DNA from: Isoetes taiwanensis
Lineage: Eukaryota; Streptophyta; Lycopodiopsida; Isoetales; Isoetaceae
Reading direction: 5' to 3'
DNA length: 64,000 nucleotides
NCBI GenBank assembly: GCA_021234155.1
Contig: JAJEKV010000014.1
Coordinates: 11,820,028-11,884,027, forward strand
The translations under genes were made by a program, and so were the position numbers. Below are positions 1-13,110 of the stretch, in pieces. Numbering within the stretch: the first letter of the stretch is position 1; every line of letters begins with the position of its first letter. A model generated the notes under the pieces. The model was not told the origin of the DNA and did not search any database. It saw only the letters and a program-made list of their open reading frames with translations.

Positions 1-735
1 TGGTAATACTTCGTTCAGTTACATTATTATATTCCAATACTCAAGGCTCATATATTTTCTTGAAGTTTTTGCAAGCCTAAGGCCATGGTATCAACACTTA
101 TCCAAATTTTTAGTTCTAGGGCCATAGAAGCTGATTTGAAGGAGTAGGGAGACAATAAAGGGTGTAGCCATAAAGGTAAGAAAAGGTTTGCCATGGGGCA
201 ATAAAGGTCATCATGGATGGGAAGATAATAAGATATGGATGTAGAAAAAAAAAGTACATGATTAAGCATAAGGTGTGGGGTAAATGTTTATGGCAAGAAG
301 AAGCAAATTTGGAGGCAATGGTGTAAAAGAAGTGGACTTATATAAAGGGAGATGTCATGGAAAAATTAGCAAATAATGGTATCCAAAACCAGTTGGGGAT
401 GTAAGGAGGAAAAATGGCTGGGCAAAAACAGGGTGACAGGGATGGAACCTCAGGAATCTTTGAAACTTCAACTTCCAAACTTCATGATATCTTCCAAACT
501 ATGGCAGAATCTTCTAGAGCATTCTTGGTAAGCATTTTGACCCTCAAATAAAAGTACACTACTTCTTTGAGTTTGAGCCTTGAGCACTTGTTGACTTGAA
601 AAATGAATTCCCTTTGACCTCCACATCAATGTTGAGATACCAAGAGTCTTCAAACTTTGACCTACTTCTTCAAGATAAATCGACTAGTTTGAATGCATAG
701 ACCCACAATTAGCATGTTGCCTTTGGGGGCAAACA
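1..735 (-). repeat. LTR fragment related to elements A, B and C
   Basis: This stretch aligns in order with the distal two thirds of the LTRs at 34214-36106 and 55357-57404. Shared blocks include the strings about cttccaaacttc, agaatcttctagagcat, ttgacttgaa and the end tagcatgttgcctttggggg. It is clearly older, with many substitutions and indels, and the terminal CAACA has become CAAAC. Sequence to the right does not continue into an internal region, so 735 is the outer LTR edge. The rest of the element, if any, lies left of the window. It may be a solo LTR. Confidence 0.7.
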
Positions 736-1640
736 CCACTTGAAAGAGCACTCTTTCTTTTGATTGCAAGGGACCCTCCCGATTCAGGTTAACTTCAATG
801 ACGTGTGACTATCTGGATTCGAGCGAGGCTCAGTAAAAATGGAGCGTTTATCGTGGGAGGCTGGCCTTATTCCCCAGATCGATTGGCCTTGGAGGCCCTG
901 GTTGGTACTCTTAGTTGCCTACCCACATCTTGGACTTTGTTTTTGTTTTAGTTGCTATGTTACGTGGGGGTTTAGTCCCCATGTCTTCTTTCTAGTTTGG
1001 GCTTCAGCCCTTTGTCTTGTTAGTCCCATAGCTCAGGAGAGCTTCAGTGGGTAGATTAAAACTTATCTTGTATCTTATAATGATGGGACATATAAAAAGC
1101 GTGTTACATTTTGAAACAAGCAAAGGAGTGCACACCGTATATCGAAAAGAAACTTGTTGAACAATTTATCAAATAGGCGAGAGGGACTTCAGCGGACAAG
1201 CCTCGCCGGGTTGTTGAAGGTCTTTACAAATCAATCTCGCTTTAATGATATCCATACAGCAATGTAGGGAACATCCTTCAATATACTTGTATCTATAATC
1301 ACACCTACATATCAAAGTCACGTAAATGAACTTACCTACATAGCTTGGCCAAATTTGAAAATATGACAAACTTTAGAGGCAGCCTGCCAATTTAGAGACC
1401 ATGGGTAAATCTCACACAAAATGACGAAATTGAGAAAAGCGATAATTAAAAAGCGAGGGTCAATAAAACTATATGACATATATGCTCATATTCACAGGGA
1501 ACTTCACAGTGAAGCTTGTGGTAGTCATGGGACTTAATCCGAGACTAACTTGTACCCTTCTTTGCCCAACACCTTTTTAAAGAGGGCGGTACCCAGGTTG
1601 GCATCTTCACTTCTTTAATAGACTCTTTACATAATATCAA
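736..1640. other. No gene seen
   Basis: I see no supported gene. The part at about 800-1090 is T- and G-rich and ends in a run that could be a LINE 3' tail, but there is no coding match to back this. Confidence 0.4.
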
Positions 1641-2965
1641 GTTCTTTTAGTCAAAACCCATGGCGGGAATGATTTTGGATTCTTTGGGCACTTGCATTCT
1701 GACGGAACCTAATAATAAACAACCTTGTCGAGCAACACTATCACTTTCTCCCCCATGATATTCTGCCGCCAGAGAATCACGGGAAATATTTCTCATGATA
1801 GCCATTGGATCCAATAAAGTGGTGTACTTCAACTCACTTGATGTAATTTTGCTCAAATAGTATAGATAATGGGTTTCATACCATTTAGAGTGACAATGAT
1901 GTCGTGAGGACCTTCATAAACATGGCTTGCATGTTTAGCCTCTTTCCATGCCTTGTCTTACACTTGCGTTCCATTGATCAGCGGTAATCTCTTGTGGTCA
2001 TGCACTTTTAGGTGTCCATTTTTACTGGGAATCCCCTACATAATGGATGATCCATTGGTAAAATGCTTTCATGGCCCTCATACACATGTTTCTTCAATGA
2101 ACCGAGTATCTTGATGTGATTTGGCCACCACAACATATCTTGAAGCATATTGACCTTTAGTTTGTAGACTTTATAGATATAAAACAATTTGTATTATCAA
2201 TGCAATTTTCATATAAAATGCCCTCAAAATAAATAAAAGAGCGATGAATAGCGTTACATGCAGCTAAGACCGAATAATTCATGCATTGTCCATTAATATG
2301 GCTTTAGGTGTAAATCTTTGCTCCCTAGATATTCTTTTGGGGAATATCTACCATGGGAACACCACTCCATAAGAGCTTTCAAATTAGATCCAATTAGGGT
2401 GATGGTATATCAAAATTTTTAGGTTAGTGAAGGGCACGCAATATCAAGACTCGGCATGATTAGATTCCCACTACATTTTATATAAAAAATGTATTCCCTA
2501 ATAGGACTAAATGAATTGTACAAACACGATTATCATGCTCAAGATGATATGACTACGTTTGATGGACTCATGGAGGGATGTTGTAGTTTACAAGAGCATA
2601 TTTGGCCATGTGGACCAGTGATAAGTTGAAAAGAGTTGAAACCATCGTTGCAAGACCAAAGTGATATCTTGAGTTTCATCTTGAAATTCGGACCATCTGT
2701 TGTTTATAAATCTCCATTACCTCGAGATGGGAGATAGCATAACTCCATAGAGCCTTCTGATTATTTACATGCCAACCCATCAGGTAGCAATCTTTGTCCT
2801 AAACTGTATGTTTAACTCTAGGAATTATAGGAGAAAATCTTGTAATACCTTGCTGGGAATGAATGGGAGCCTTGGACATCTTTCGGTGCACCTCATTCGA
2901 TTTACATTTGGGACAATGAACCATGCTGAGTGTCCTTATAATTTAAGGTACACTCATTTAGACAT
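1641..2965 (-). pseudogene. Unidentified broken coding region
   Basis: Minus-strand translation gives long sensible peptides that jump between frames. About 2760-2930 encodes CPKCKSNEVHRK, a zinc-ribbon-like pair of cysteines. About 2005-2190 encodes NMLQDMLWWPNHIKILGSLK. About 1865-1960 encodes HASHVYEGPHDIIVTLNGMK. Finally 1647-1856 is an open stretch of 69 residues. The pieces are in order and separated by stops and frameshifts, as expected of one decayed protein of at least 400 residues. I do not recognise the family. A DNA transposon protein or other mobile gene is possible, but nothing seen decides it. Confidence 0.4.
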
Positions 2966-4206
2966 ATGGATATTCTCGTACTCAAAACCAGCGTCTTTAT
3001 GAGCTTACGTTAAGTGCAGAGTTAGGAAGGAAGGATAATATTGCATCCAAGCGCAACATTTGATATCTTATATTGCCCTTGCAAGTTGAGGAGGCATAGG
3101 ATAAATGTCAATCTTCGATATTTTGCATTCCTAGTATAATTTTGTTTTGGCATCTGGATTCCTCGATCATCATCATTAATTTAGATCTAGCTCAATGACT
3201 TCATCAACCTTAGAGGCATGCATGTCTTGTTTGTTAATATCATTATCATTGCCTTGCATGAAATTTCGAACATGCCATACAAACAAATCTTGATGATCTC
3301 ATCATAGAAAGCATGAGCGGTGTTTGTTCCACATTCCATTAACTTCTCGGTTTCACCGTGCAATCTTTTTCTATATCATCGCGATTGGAACTTTTGATAT
3401 CGAGGAGCATCTGGTATCTAGTTTATCAATATAATGAATACCCTTACTTTTCGCCATTGACCATTTTTCAAACATTATAATAAATGTTTGAAATCAACAC
3501 TAGGTATAAGTTGCCAAGTAAGCACATCAATAACTAGAACACATGAATTTAATAAATAAAGAAAGAATGAAGAAACATAATGCACTTGAATAACATTAAG
3601 TGTTGCCACGTAGAAATCTGACATTACACTTGATGGTGTTAATTATGCAACATTAAGTATGAGTACATGATTGAAAAAATAAAGCAAGGAAAATAGAAAC
3701 AAGAACAATAATATTAGGATTTAATAAGATAAGTATCCATTAATATCCAAGTGGCGAATTGGGAGACATGGGTGATTGCAAGTCCCACCAACGCCTTCAA
3801 AACAAAAAAAAAAAAACAATATCAAATGGCAGTTGATAAAAAATAAAGTTTATTTTAAATAATTAAAAGTTTTATCTCTACAAAAATCGATCGAGAATGC
3901 AGTCTCATGGAATTCATAGTCAAAATAACTCCTCGCCCTCTAGGGGCTCTTGATAGCAATAACCATAACAAAGTGCTTACATTTTGTCATGAACTCCTCA
4001 TGATCGTACTTCTTTCTTCAAACATGCAATTGATGATATTTTATTAGCACCACAGTGATCAGCCACGCTAATTACCACGTTCTTCCACCGACCATCTGAA
4101 AGTAAGCAAGATCTCTTGTCCTCATTATACTCGATCTCATTTCCATAGTGCATGCATTATTGTTTGCAGCAGTATACCATCATAGAAAATGAATAATATG
4201 TTAATA
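2966..4206. other. No gene seen
   Basis: AT-rich sequence with stops in all frames. It holds a poly-A run near 3806-3817 and no recognisable domain or repeat family. Confidence 0.4.
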
Positions 4207-4210
4207 CCTC

Positions 4211-4855
4211 TGATGACTAGATTTTTATGCGTCGGGGCAACATAGAAGCTGTCTCTCCGAGGTCTAAAGGGGGTGATGATCAAGGGTCGAGATTCATTTG
4301 TGCTTGTTGTTAGAATCCAAGGGTATATTAAGTTGTGTTAGTTGTTAAACAAAAGACAAATTTGGTTATGGAGAAAGAAGAAGAGAAAAAGAAAAGGATA
4401 GATGAGGTGTAAAAAGAGGTGCCAAAGATCCAAACCACATGGATGGCCAAGATTTATCAAAAAAAATTATAAATATCTTGAGGGACTTGATCTCTCTCTT
4501 TGACTCTAAGATCTTCATGGAGAGAGAATTGAGAGTGGCGATTACGGGAAGAGGTGAGACCTCTTCCTCCATGTAGAATCTTTGATTATGTACTTGTTTT
4601 GTTCAAATAAAAATGGTGCACCATATCTTCCATTCTTATGATTTTTCAAATTTCCATATCCTTTTGCTTTTTTATTTCCCATTCTTTATTCCTCTTTATC
4701 TATCTTTTTATTTTCCAACACCCTTTTATCCATCACCGATTTTCTCATTCACTCTTGCTTTCTCATTTGCCACGCATCGTGGATTTCTATGGAGCTCAAA
4801 TGCACTTACGCCACACTATCACGGATGATGGAGAAGTTGGGAAATCCCCTCATCA
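4211..4855. repeat. Left LTR of the 4.2-10.1 kb element
   Basis: It aligns over its whole length with 9476-10124 with many small indels. It contains a plus-strand TATA-like tataaatatcttg near 4469-4481 and an AATAAA at about 4605, which would suit transcription left to right with the R region between them. Confidence 0.65.
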
Positions 4856-7800
4856 TTATGGTTAAGATTCTTAGGGACCGATTTTGAATCTCGATCTTCA
4901 TATGGGACCCCAAAAGATCGAGTGTTCTTTCCATGGCGATGGGAAGAAAAGAAGATTGTGATATTTTGTTACGATCCAAGAAAGGGGTAATGATATCATT
5001 TTGAAGATCTTTGCCCGAGAAGAAAAAGAAGATCTTTGGAAAAAAAGACTTCTTGGTTTATTTTGGAGAGGCGACCAAAGCCCGTCCCTCCAAATCCACG
5101 TTCTTTATTATGCCCTTGCTGCTGAAGCATTTTACTGCTCGCCCTCAATCCACAGCCCAGCCACCGCCATGGCGTTTGTTATTTGCAAATTGGCTATCTG
5201 CTCTTTACTCTGTCAACAGAAAGAAAAGAAAGAAGCGGAGATGATGATTTTTTGTTAACGCAAGATCTATTCTTTGCCAGAGACTCGTCCATGCAAGAAA
5301 ACAAAGGAAGAAAGAATTGTTCATCTCTGTTCCATAGCGCCGGAAATACAGGTTTTCTTAGAACAAATATGAGAAGGATGAAACACCTTTGCTTTACTAC
5401 TATTTGGATGGAAGAGAAGAAAAGAATGATCAAGCAACAAAAAAGCGTGGATGTTCTTTCCTTTCTTTTCCCGCCACCCAATAGCGTATGTACGATTGCG
5501 AACACGAAGGGCAGGAAGAGGAAAAGGAAAGAAAGCGTAGAAATCATCGCCATACGCACAAGGCTCTGGCGCCCAATCCATTTGTTTACTTTGTGTCTTT
5601 AAACTTCTGAGAAAGAGAAAGAAGAATATTTTTGCCCTTTCTTGCCATGAATAGCAGCCCTCCTTTTCCCATCATATTTCATTTTTGCCACCCGCATTAA
5701 ACAGCGGGGGAGGGCTCCTCTGGATTCTTGTTTTTGTTTCCTCGGTGGAAACTTACGTTGAAATTGGCGAGGGGCTTAAGCGCCGCCCGGTATTGTTTAT
5801 TGAGAAAAATTTCACTATTGTTTACAATTCCATTTGCAATTCAAAGTTTCACTATTCCATTGCAATTCAAAATTTCACTATTCCATTGCAATTCAAAATT
5901 TCCGATCCCATTCTGATCAAAATTAAAGTGAATTCGGATAAAATCAAAATTTTTAACGGTGAAATTGTTCATTTGGAAACTTTGTTGCAATTCTGAAGGA
6001 CACTAGCTAATCCGAAGCATGCGCAAGTGAAACAATCACACATTGATTCAATGTTGCACCACAAAAGATTGGCCACGAGTTGTTCATAGTTATTCTGCGT
6101 TTGACATAACTTCCGGGATGAGCATTGAAGGCGGCATCCGAAATTATCATCATCATTCTAAGTAAACAATGGGTGCTTCATTTCACGCGGTTGTAAGCTC
6201 ACTATCTTTGCCGCGATAAACTAGTATACGTACCATGTTTATCTGCTACAACATTTTCCTATTAGCCCAAAAAAACAATGAATCACTCTTTTGTTTCAAA
6301 AAGAAAAAATAAGAACAAAATACTAACTTGTTTCAATAGGCGACTTATTCTCCTTTCCTTCGGACCGAGGAGGCAATGAAGCGGTTTTCATTCTATTACG
6401 AAAAAAAGATAACATGTTATTGTTTACATAACAAAAGCAACAATTGAGAAAGACAAATAAAGAAAATAAATTACGAATTGACATTCATGTCGGTCATTTT
6501 TACCAACACTTTAGATGGCGATGAACCAAGAAATTTTATTTCTTTGTTTCTTCATTTCTTCCTTAAAGAACATCCATTCATCCTCAATGTGCCATCATCA
6601 TTATCTGGGGACGAGCATTAATATTCATGTTTGCATTCCACGAATAATACGTAGACTGTCATGCACCGCACAACACAATAAATCAAGCATGAGTATATAC
6701 TAAATGAAATAAATTGAAAAAAAACTAATTAGACTTAATACGATCACGATTTCGGTAGTTCTATGTCCATTAACCGACTTCCCAACGGAGGTACCCGATA
6801 GCGACATCAAATTGACGGCCGGACACCCTCCCACTCTTGTTTGACATTTCGGCATCAAGGACCTTTCCATCGCCTTCAACCATGATGTCAATTGATTCGA
6901 CCAACCACTGGTCTTCCCATACCATGCCTAAAAGAAATCAATGTGAAATAAACAACAAAACAAAATAAATAGCAAAACTTAAATGCTTACTTCTCTAGGC
7001 TGTCGAATTGTTTGAAGAAATAAAAATTAAGTCTTTGGAGACTCCTTGGCAGGTAAATGGCAGAACATATTGTTTATATGTGTACTAGAAAATCCTCCTC
7101 TTAACTCCATATAGGGGTCTAAAGTGAAGATCGGATCTAGTAATTGTGGTACCCCAATTCTTGCTTGTTCTTTTCATTATAGAGCAAAAACTCTTTCGAG
7201 TTATCGGACTCAATGGTTAAATCAACATCCATTACATTCAAACCTCACCGGCGGCTCTAATAGCAAACCTTGAACACAAATAGAAGCAGAGCCTCTTCGT
7301 GACCCCCTACTATGAGATATTTCATAATCATAATCATTCAATGGGTCGGCTCGGTCCTAAAGGATAAAAGCTGGGGCTTTCTTTCCTCTAGTGACAACTC
7401 GACCAACCTAGATCTATCGAGAAGCTCCTATAAATGCAAGCCTAGACCTAGTAAACCGCGGGGATCATGCAAAATATTGAAAGGAATAACGTCCCCTTTG
7501 TCTAACATTCTTTTGCAATAGTAGCATCTTGTTTCTTCCTTATCATTACTTAGCCTTATAAAAAGGCGGTTCAAAGTACAAAGAAAACAAAGCGAGAAAG
7601 TCAATCTGAGAAAACAATTAAAGACAACAAAAAAAAGTAAAAACTTCGTTGATGGAGGATATAGTAGACCATTTCTCTTCTTCACTTGAATCATAAACCT
7701 CCTGGCGGACTATCCAACTTAATGTGAGGGAATATCCTCGATAAGAACGAAACATCTTCTCAACCCGCCCTCCACTTATCAAACTTCTTTTCATTGCTTG

Positions 7801-9475
7801 ACTTACCCTAGGAGTCTTATCCTTACCTCCTCCTTCAATCTCCTTTAACATTCTCTCATCTAAAACCATAAACTCTTGACATTCATCATCCTTCCGCGTC
7901 ACGGTTCAACAAAATCCACATGAAACCCGGTCTTCCTTTGCCACACTTTCCATTAAGTCCCTAACATCATCCGCGATTTCTGAGTTTGCAACCACAGAAT
8001 CAACTCATTCCTGTTTCCTCCCTCTGAGAGGTCTTCATCGCATCAAAAGAATGGCAAAGATGGTGCACGCTAGCCCCAATGCGATCGGCTAATCTTTGCA
8101 TGCAAACTAAGAACAACAAAACACAATCGAACACTTTCCTCCGCCATAGTGTACTGTTGCAAGAAAAACCAAAACACTGTTAGAAATTTATAAAAGAACA
8201 CTAAAAGTAAAAAATTAGCCGAAACTCAAAGAGCTTCGCTTGAAGACTCAAGAACTCGAGAACTCGTCCCAAGAACTCGAGGAACTTCATAAAACTTCGC
8301 GAGGAGAAAATTCGCTAAATTTCGCCCGGAACTCCTCGGAACTCCTCGGAATGCGAACTTCGCCGGAGAACTCCTTCAAATCCAGGAAAAACTTGAAGCT
8401 GGCGGCGATCGCCCTTTGTACAACTTCGCCCGGAACTCAAAACAACTTCGCCCGAACTCAAAACTCCAAAGCTTCAAAAAGCTCGAAATGCGGAAAAATC
8501 GGCATCAAAATGAAGCTAAGGGGATGGCGCCCGTCAGTCAAGCTACGGCCCGGCGCCCGCAATGACGCCCTCGGAAAAATGACTCCATCTGCGGTTGCGC
8601 CATCGCCAAAGCTTGGCGCTCAAAAAGCGGGGCCAATTCATGCAAAAAAATCCCGTCGGCTGACACGTCGCCACCTCGGAAAAAAAAGCCCTCCCGGGGT
8701 TGTTTTCGTGGCGAACCATGCGTGTCGGATTTAAGGTGGCGGAAAAACTTCAGGTGACACCACACTCGCTGACTTTCGTCGTCGACGCCCGCTGAAAGTT
8801 CATGCGGAAACTCCTCCCGTGGCGGTTTCTGTTACTTTATTTTTTTCCGTTTATCTTTCGACCACATGATACTTTTTGAACTACTTTTTTTTTTGTCTCT
8901 TACCTTTTTAGTGCCACTCGCTATTTTCACCACTTATCACTTTTGAAAAAGCTCATGTTTACCTTATCTCATCTTCTTACGACCTTTATTTTTTTACCAC
9001 TTCTTGTTATGCCTTGGCCATACCTTGCATACGTTATTGTCTCTATTGCACCTTCACATATCTTATCTTGCCACTTCTTTATTGTGCAAAAAATTATCAT
9101 TTAACTTTATTACCGCCTTGTTGGACACTTTGGCTAACAACTTAATATCTTTTTGTTTGTGCGACTCTATCTCACCATCCCCAATATCTTTATGACATAG
9201 CCCCTTTGCATTTTAAAAGCCCTACCCCCAAGGCCAAATACTACCATCTTTTTCAAAATCTTTACTATGGCACAAGTTACATTTTGGTCCAAAAATATTA
9301 TCTTTTTAAATAGGTTGGGAGGGTCAGATTTAAAACCCCCATTTTTTCTTAATAGGTTTGGTGGGACAGTAAAACTGATTAACTCCTTTTTGTGCCAAAA
9401 GACTAACTTATTGTCTTAAATGTGAAAAGTGTTGAAGTCGGTAGGGGTGGCTCCATCTTTTTGTTTGTCGCGTGA
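4856..9475. other. Interior of the LARD-like element, no gene recognised
   Basis: Several open stretches of 60-165 codons occur on both strands, but they overlap each other and show no domain. The part at 8240-8750 is much richer in CG than its surroundings and has repeated strings such as aactcgag and cttcgcccg. A plus-strand frame there (8240-8734) is open for 164 codons but is low-complexity and looks accidental. Confidence 0.45.
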
Positions 9476-10124
9476 TGTTGACCCAATTTTTTGGCAAAAT
9501 GGGGTCAACATAGAAGAACAATATCAAGGTCTAAAGGGGAGGGGTGAAGATCAAGTCGAGATTCATTTGTGTCTTGTTTTATTTAGAATCCAAGGGCCCA
9601 TAATAAGTTTGTGTTGGTTATGAAACAAAAGGACAAATTTGGTTATAGAAGAAGAAGACAAAAACAAAGGATTGATGAGGTGTAAAAAGGAGTGACAAGA
9701 TCAAACCACATGGATGGCCAAGATTTATCAAAAATTATAAATATCTTGATGGGACTTATTCTCCTCCTCTTTGGCTCTAAGATCTTCATGAGAGGGTAAT
9801 GGCGGGCCACAGGAAGAAGGTGAGACCTCTTCCTCCATATAGAATCTTTCGGTATGTACTTACATTTTGTTCAAATAAAAATGGTGCACCATATCTTCCA
9901 TTCTTATGATTTTTTCAAATTTCCATATCCCTTTTGCTTTTTTTTATTTCCCATTCTTTATTCCCTCTTTATCTATCTTTATTTTCAACACCCTTTATCC
10001 ATCTCGATTTTCTCATTCACTCTTGCTTTCTCATTTTTTGCTCTGCATCTATCGTTCTGCTCGAGCTCAAATGCGCATACGCCACACTATATCGAATGAT
10101 GGTGGGAGTTGAAATCCCTCATCA
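9476..10124. repeat. Right LTR of the 4.2-10.1 kb element
   Basis: This is the partner of 4211-4855. Its first 35 bases form an inverted repeat, TGTTGACCC paired with GGGTCAACA, which places this LTR in the same structural class as those of elements A, B and C. Confidence 0.65.
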
Positions 10125-10128
10125 CCTC

Positions 10129-10984
10129 CCACTTTCGGATGCCTTTATACTCACGGACCTCCATAGATCATCAAAGGGACAATTGAATTATATCAACCAC
10201 GAAGATTTTGGGCAATGAATAATCCCCTTCGGATCCGAGGGTGTAGGCTGCTTTATTACATCTGGAGACAACCCCAATAAGTGAATATGTCACTAAATTG
10301 GGCAATGGACCACTAAATAGACCTAATCTTCATCGATCTCTGAGGTTTTAATAATCTCTCTCAATGTGACACGGCATTGGTAAATCGGGTATGTCACACC
10401 CCCACAACAGTAACTCGCTTCCACTATGTACATTTATGGCTTGATCCACAGGTCCCTATAGTAGAATCTATTTCATCATCATCTCCAAGCATCTCTCAAA
10501 CTCCCATCAAAAATTGATTATGGCTCGTTTATTGTTGAGTTTGTTTAACCATAGAATGCTTTTTAAATAAAAAACTATGTATTTAACTAAAATCTGATTA
10601 TTTACCCCAACATGCTAGATAATAAAATAAACATATAACAAATCAAATTATTTACTAACTTTGTCCATCTAGTGGTCTTTGGATTGTAGGGCACGCGTAA
10701 AACACCTATAAAAGCTTTTCAGCACGCGGTTAAGTACCATTTATTTGCAAAATGCGGCTCAATCAAGTAGCCAGCCGGCTATCTTTGCCCCATGGCAACA
10801 TACCAACAAGGTCCAAACTCACCCGACATGGTGTCTTGCCCGATGCCTCAGTACCCCTTTGGGAGCAAACTGCATCTATCACTCTTTTTATCCTCCTCCT
10901 TCTAATCTTAAAATGATTGTTAAAAGGTTGGGATCCATACCAAGCCCGTGAACTTTGCATAGAAGGGACACGAAATGAATAGAT
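10129..10984. other. No gene seen
   Basis: Mixed AT-rich sequence without a recognisable domain. It may be the interior of the CACTA-type element that ends at 11361. Confidence 0.4.
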
Positions 10985-11361
10985 TTAAAATTGAAATGAG
11001 CGGCTATATTATTTGTCGCAGCGTGACAAAGGTTATCTACGTGACAAATTTTTGTCGCAGCGTGATAAGCTAATAAAGGTTTTGTCATGCATGACAAATA
11101 TTTATCCACGATGTTTGTCATCGTGACAAGATTTTATCCGCAGCGTTACAAAAGCTATTAAGGTTTGTCATGCATGACAAATATTTATCATTATCGCAGC
11201 GTGTCGAATTTTGATCTTTTGTCCACGGTTTTGAGTTTGAATTTTTGTCACGAGTTGCAAAAAAAGATTTGCCTTTGTCACAGTGGCAAAATTAAAATCG
11301 TGACAAACTTTATTGGCGTGACAAATTTGCCCATGACAAAAGACCCTTGTGCCTTGTAGTG
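10985..11361. mobile_element. CACTA-type (EnSpm) terminus with subterminal repeats
   Basis: Read on the minus strand the segment begins CACTACAAGGCACAAGGGTC at 11361, the CACTA signature, followed by the possible 3-bp target TAA. The adjoining 370 bases hold many direct and inverted copies of a short motif (GTGACAAA, TTTGTCACG, GCAGCGTGA), including the palindromic TTTGTCATGCATGACAAA twice. Such arrays are where CACTA transposases bind. The matching left terminus was not found, so the element is either truncated or non-autonomous. Confidence 0.6.
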
Positions 11362-12964
11362 TAAAGAAATCTTGGGGTTGATCTTGCGATGAACATTCTA
11401 GGATGTCCATATAATGATGATGGTTCTTTGAAGGTATACAGCGATGTTCTTAAACCAACAAAATAATAAGAAAAGTGCAATGATGACAACATTTAATCTT
11501 TGGGGCAAGTTGTATAGTAAAGCTATAGCTTGTGTGTGCCTTGAAGGTGGCGTTGTTACGATGATGACAAATTGAAGGTTGCAACTCATGTATGTTTTAG
11601 TGTATTACTTTATTTGCTTAGTTTATTTGCTTAGTTTATTAGTTTATTTGTAGTTTCTAATTGCTTACTTTATTTTTTCTTTGTTTAGTAATTGTTTTTA
11701 TTTGCGAGGTTCCAAGTGTTGTTCATGTTGGTTGAGTTGCTACTAAGGATGTTGTCATTCTTTGAGAGCGGCGTTGTTGTGAATGCAATGCGCTGGGTGT
11801 CCATAAATATGAGGCAACTTAAGATAACTAATGATGTGCGGGGAAGTGTCTTCAATCATGTCCTCAACTTGAAGGTGGAAGTTATATTGCAAACTCAACA
11901 ATGAATAGCAATGGCGGACAATCATTCATGGGAGCAACAAACAAAGTGTGTATTTCTTTCTATTTCAACATCTCATCCTTCGCGGGGCTTCAGCAATAAT
12001 GGAGCTTGGCGTTATTTGCTATTTCTAAGGTCCCTTGATTTCGATGTGCAAAACATGAATCTTAGTTTGTGTTGAACTTTAGTTTTACGATGTGAGAACT
12101 TTCCGATTCGAGAGTTTTTCATTTTGTATGATGAAAGTGATTCATCTTTGAAGTATAACCATGCTTTTTGAAATTTTAAGCAGGTTACTTGTTGTATATT
12201 GTCTTAATTTGAAGCAATTGATGAAATGTAACTCTCTTTTGAAATTTGAAACTTGATTGCTATATAAATTTGAAATTTGATTGCTGTACCCGGGGGTATC
12301 ACCAATGTAAGTCGTATGTACCATGTGCATGGATGATAAGGGGTTTTTTTTGTTGTCCAACGTATCGTATACGTACAAGTAAAATAAAGTTATTTGGTTT
12401 TGAATCCATATCCGTACGACTAGGGGTCGTTGTTGGCGAGATAGAACTTCTCGTATGGCACAAGATGGAGTTAATCTTCTAATTTCTAGCTAGGAAGGAG
12501 TGGGTCTTAGAACATGATAGATTCATAGTTTACCTACAAAAAGTCTTTGAATTGTATGTTAATTTAGGATCATGAAAACCTTTTCAATACATACTCATCT
12601 TGAGCAAATCATTCTTTAACTCTTTAGTTTCACTTTAATCATTATCGAGTGGTTTGCAATATTTATCGATAAAGGGTATGTCATACATTAAGATGTGTTT
12701 TGTATTTATCACGAGAAGAATGATTGGTACTACAAAAAAAAATATCATGTAAATATGATATGGGGTAGACAAAAGTTGGAAATAATAGAGCGTATCATAT
12801 GGGGTTTTCTTAGAGAATTTTTCATTATCTGAAGGGTTTTTTTGGACCCTAGTAGTGCACATGGAGCTAACACCCCAGGGTTCTTTGTATAAATTTGGTG
12901 GATAAATCTAAGCGTAAATTTCGAATATGCTTGTAAGCGTATTTGTATCAATGTGATGTATAAT
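11362..12964. other. No gene seen; short AT-rich tandem repeats
   Basis: There is a small tandem repeat of about ttagtttatttgc at 11606-11650 and a second one of gaaatttga(a)acttgattgct at about 12239-12284. No coding domain was recognised. Confidence 0.4.
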
Positions 12965-13110
12965 GAGGAGATGGCGGCGCCACGGGCGATGGTTCTAATC
13001 GCCCGATTTGGGTTGGCCTCCCCACGGAAACCCTTAGGGTTTAATGGAAACCCTTAGGGTTTTAATGGAAACCAGGCTTTCCATGGAAACCAACCAGGGT
13101 TTAGTGGAAA
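12965..13110. repeat. GGAAACCCTTAGGG repeat block
   Basis: It contains two near-perfect copies of ggaaacccttagggttt and two diverged copies (about 13025-13110), preceded by ggcggcgcca. The same motif, with a similar GC-rich neighbour, recurs in inverted orientation at 21126-21250. Confidence 0.5.

Larger units (their letters stand above)
4211..10124. mobile_element. LTR element without recognisable coding (LARD-like)
   Basis: Two direct repeats of about 645 bp (4211-4855 and 9476-10124) begin TGATG or TGTTG and end CATCA. They are flanked by CCTC at 4207-4210 and 10125-10128, a probable target duplication. The 4.6 kb interior has no gag, protease, polymerase or integrase motif in any frame. 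Length and lack of genes fit a large retrotransposon derivative mobilised by another element. The right LTR starts with a terminal hairpin like those of elements A to C. Orientation is not settled: the LTR has a plus-strand TATA-like box followed by AATAAA, but I could not find a convincing primer site. Confidence 0.6.

Noticed and set aside
5183-5602. Overlapping open frames on both strands
   Set aside because: Low-complexity, lysine- and serine-rich, antiparallel to each other, no domain; probably accidental within the coding-free element.
8240-8734. 164-codon plus-strand open frame as a gene
   Set aside because: Composition is repetitive and CG-rich, there is no domain, and it may be created by the suspected base-calling changes.
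9438-9455. String tcggtaggggtggctcca left of the right LTR as a primer site
   Set aside because: It resembles the family primer site but has several mismatches and lies about 20 bases from the LTR, so it is not convincing.
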